The position numbers and the translations under genes were made by a program. From Crocinitomicaceae bacterium (GTDB lineage: Bacteria; Bacteroidota; Bacteroidia; Flavobacteriales_D; Crocinitomicaceae): 7,238 nucleotides of DNA. Below are positions 6,633 to 7,238 of the stretch, piece after piece. The stretch's first letter is position 1; each line of letters starts with the position of its first letter. The notes under the pieces are model-generated. The model saw only the letters and a list, made by a program, of their open reading frames with translations, made no database searches and was not told the origin of the DNA. The stretch is taken from assembly GCA_030830385.1 (NCBI GenBank), contig JAURNA010000092.1, positions 1 to 7,238 of the forward strand, read 5' to 3'.

Positions 6633-7238
6633 TTATTTTGCTTCCTCTAGTTCATTGATTGGCCCCCGGAAAACAATTTGATCATCGAAGATGTCCATCA
6701 CAACATTTTGGGTTCGATCAATCTTGTCTGCCAGAATCGCCCTGGACAATTCATTCATTACACTGCGCTGAATCACCCGCTTGATCGGACGTGCTCCAAA
6801 GAACGGGTCATAGCCGGTATCCGAAATCCAGTTGATCGCGTCTTCGGTGAACACGATATGGATGCCCTGTTCGCGAAGTTTCTCTTTCAGATGATTCAAT
6901 TGGATGTCAGCGATTGCCCGGACATCTGCCTTGCGCAATGGAAGGAACAGGACCGTTTCATCGATTCGATTCAAAAATTCAGGTCGTATCGTTTGCTTGA
7001 GCATCTCGATTACCTCCAGGCGTGCGCGGCCTGCTGCTTTTCCGAATTCTTCATCCTTCAACCCATCGAATTGCTCGTGAATCATCGCTGAACCCAGGTT
7101 GGATGTCATGATGATAATCGTGTTTTTGAAGTTCACCGTACGACCTTTGTTGTCTGTCAGCCGACCATCGTCAAGAACCTGAAGAAGAACGTTGAATACA
7201 TCCGGGTGTGCCTTTTCGATTTCGTCGAGCAGCACAAT
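6633..7238 (-). CDS. clpB: ATP-dependent disaggregase ClpB, C-terminal end (5' partial)
   Basis: ClpB is the cytosolic hexameric Hsp100 chaperone that threads aggregated proteins through its pore together with DnaK. The frame is open to the window edge; 201 residues of the second AAA+ module and the C-terminal subdomain are present. They start inside Walker B of NBD2 (IVLLDEIEKAHPD, with Asp5 and Glu6), then LLQVLDDGRLTD, sensor 1 in MTSNLGS (Asn47), the arginine finger in RPEFLNRIDE (Arg91) and sensor 2 in FFGARPIKR (Arg150). The match with E. coli ClpB is close across these motifs. It is distinguished from ClpA/ClpX by no IGF/IGL ClpP-binding loop near the end of Walker B to sensor 1 and by the TSNLGS motif typical of ClpB; ClpC also has such motifs and remains a minor alternative. 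A strong terminator follows directly. Confidence 0.92.
   Translation of the reverse strand: MVLLDEIEKAHPDVFNVLLQVLDDGRLTDNKGRTVNFKNTIIIMTSNLGSAMIHEQFDGLKDEEFGKAAGRARLEVIEMLKQTIRPEFLNRIDETVLFLPLRKADVRAIADIQLNHLKEKLREQGIHIVFTEDAINWISDTGYDPFFGARPIKRVIQRSVMNELSRAILADKIDRTQNVVMDIFDDQIVFRGPINELEEAK

Noticed and set aside
6678..7091. A 137-codon plus-strand frame opposite clpB
   Set aside because: It is antisense to the conserved AAA+ motifs of ClpB, and its translation shows no domain.

Overview
The window looks like ordinary chromosomal DNA of a member of the Bacteroidota, most likely the Flavobacteriales, with moderate GC. The evidence is a DUF4834-type small membrane protein, a CarB that ends before the usual allosteric domain, a DUF1573 lipoprotein, a flavobacterial-type NlpC/P60 protein, no convincing Shine-Dalgarno sites, and two perfect copies of the Bacteroidota -7 promoter box (TAnnTTTG) upstream of genes. 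The lineage is inferred from these protein families; no rRNA or tRNA gene is present.

Layout. Positions 1-2525 (+) hold a tight gene string: the 3' half of carB (carbamoyl-phosphate synthase large subunit), a DUF4834-like small membrane protein 3 nt later, and an FkbM-family SAM-dependent methyltransferase that overlaps its neighbour by ATGA. After it, at 2536-2841 (+), lies a fragment resembling only the C-terminal end of a polysaccharide flippase. It has no in-frame ATG and reads as a decayed gene. Positions 2838-4995 (-) carry an S41 carboxy-terminal processing protease followed by a DUF1573 lipoprotein that has its own candidate promoter. Divergent from the protease, across a 195-bp spacer, is an NlpC/P60 cell-wall hydrolase (5191-6096, +). 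It converges with and overlaps a multi-pass membrane protein of unknown function (6090-6584, -). A strong intrinsic terminator and then the C-terminal end of clpB (6633-7238, -) close the window.

How the genes relate. CarB supplies carbamoyl phosphate for pyrimidine and arginine synthesis and has no evident functional link to the genes behind it. The FkbM methyltransferase and the flippase remnant suggest a former surface-polysaccharide cassette, perhaps remodelled by recombination. The exported S41 protease, NlpC/P60 hydrolase and DUF1573 lipoprotein all act in the cell envelope. ClpB is the cytosolic disaggregase. I found no mobile element, CRISPR array, RNA gene or obvious new defence or biosynthetic system. 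The most notable items are the flippase relic, a shared TTAA double stop, and a promoter box so close to a start codon that the transcript may be leaderless.
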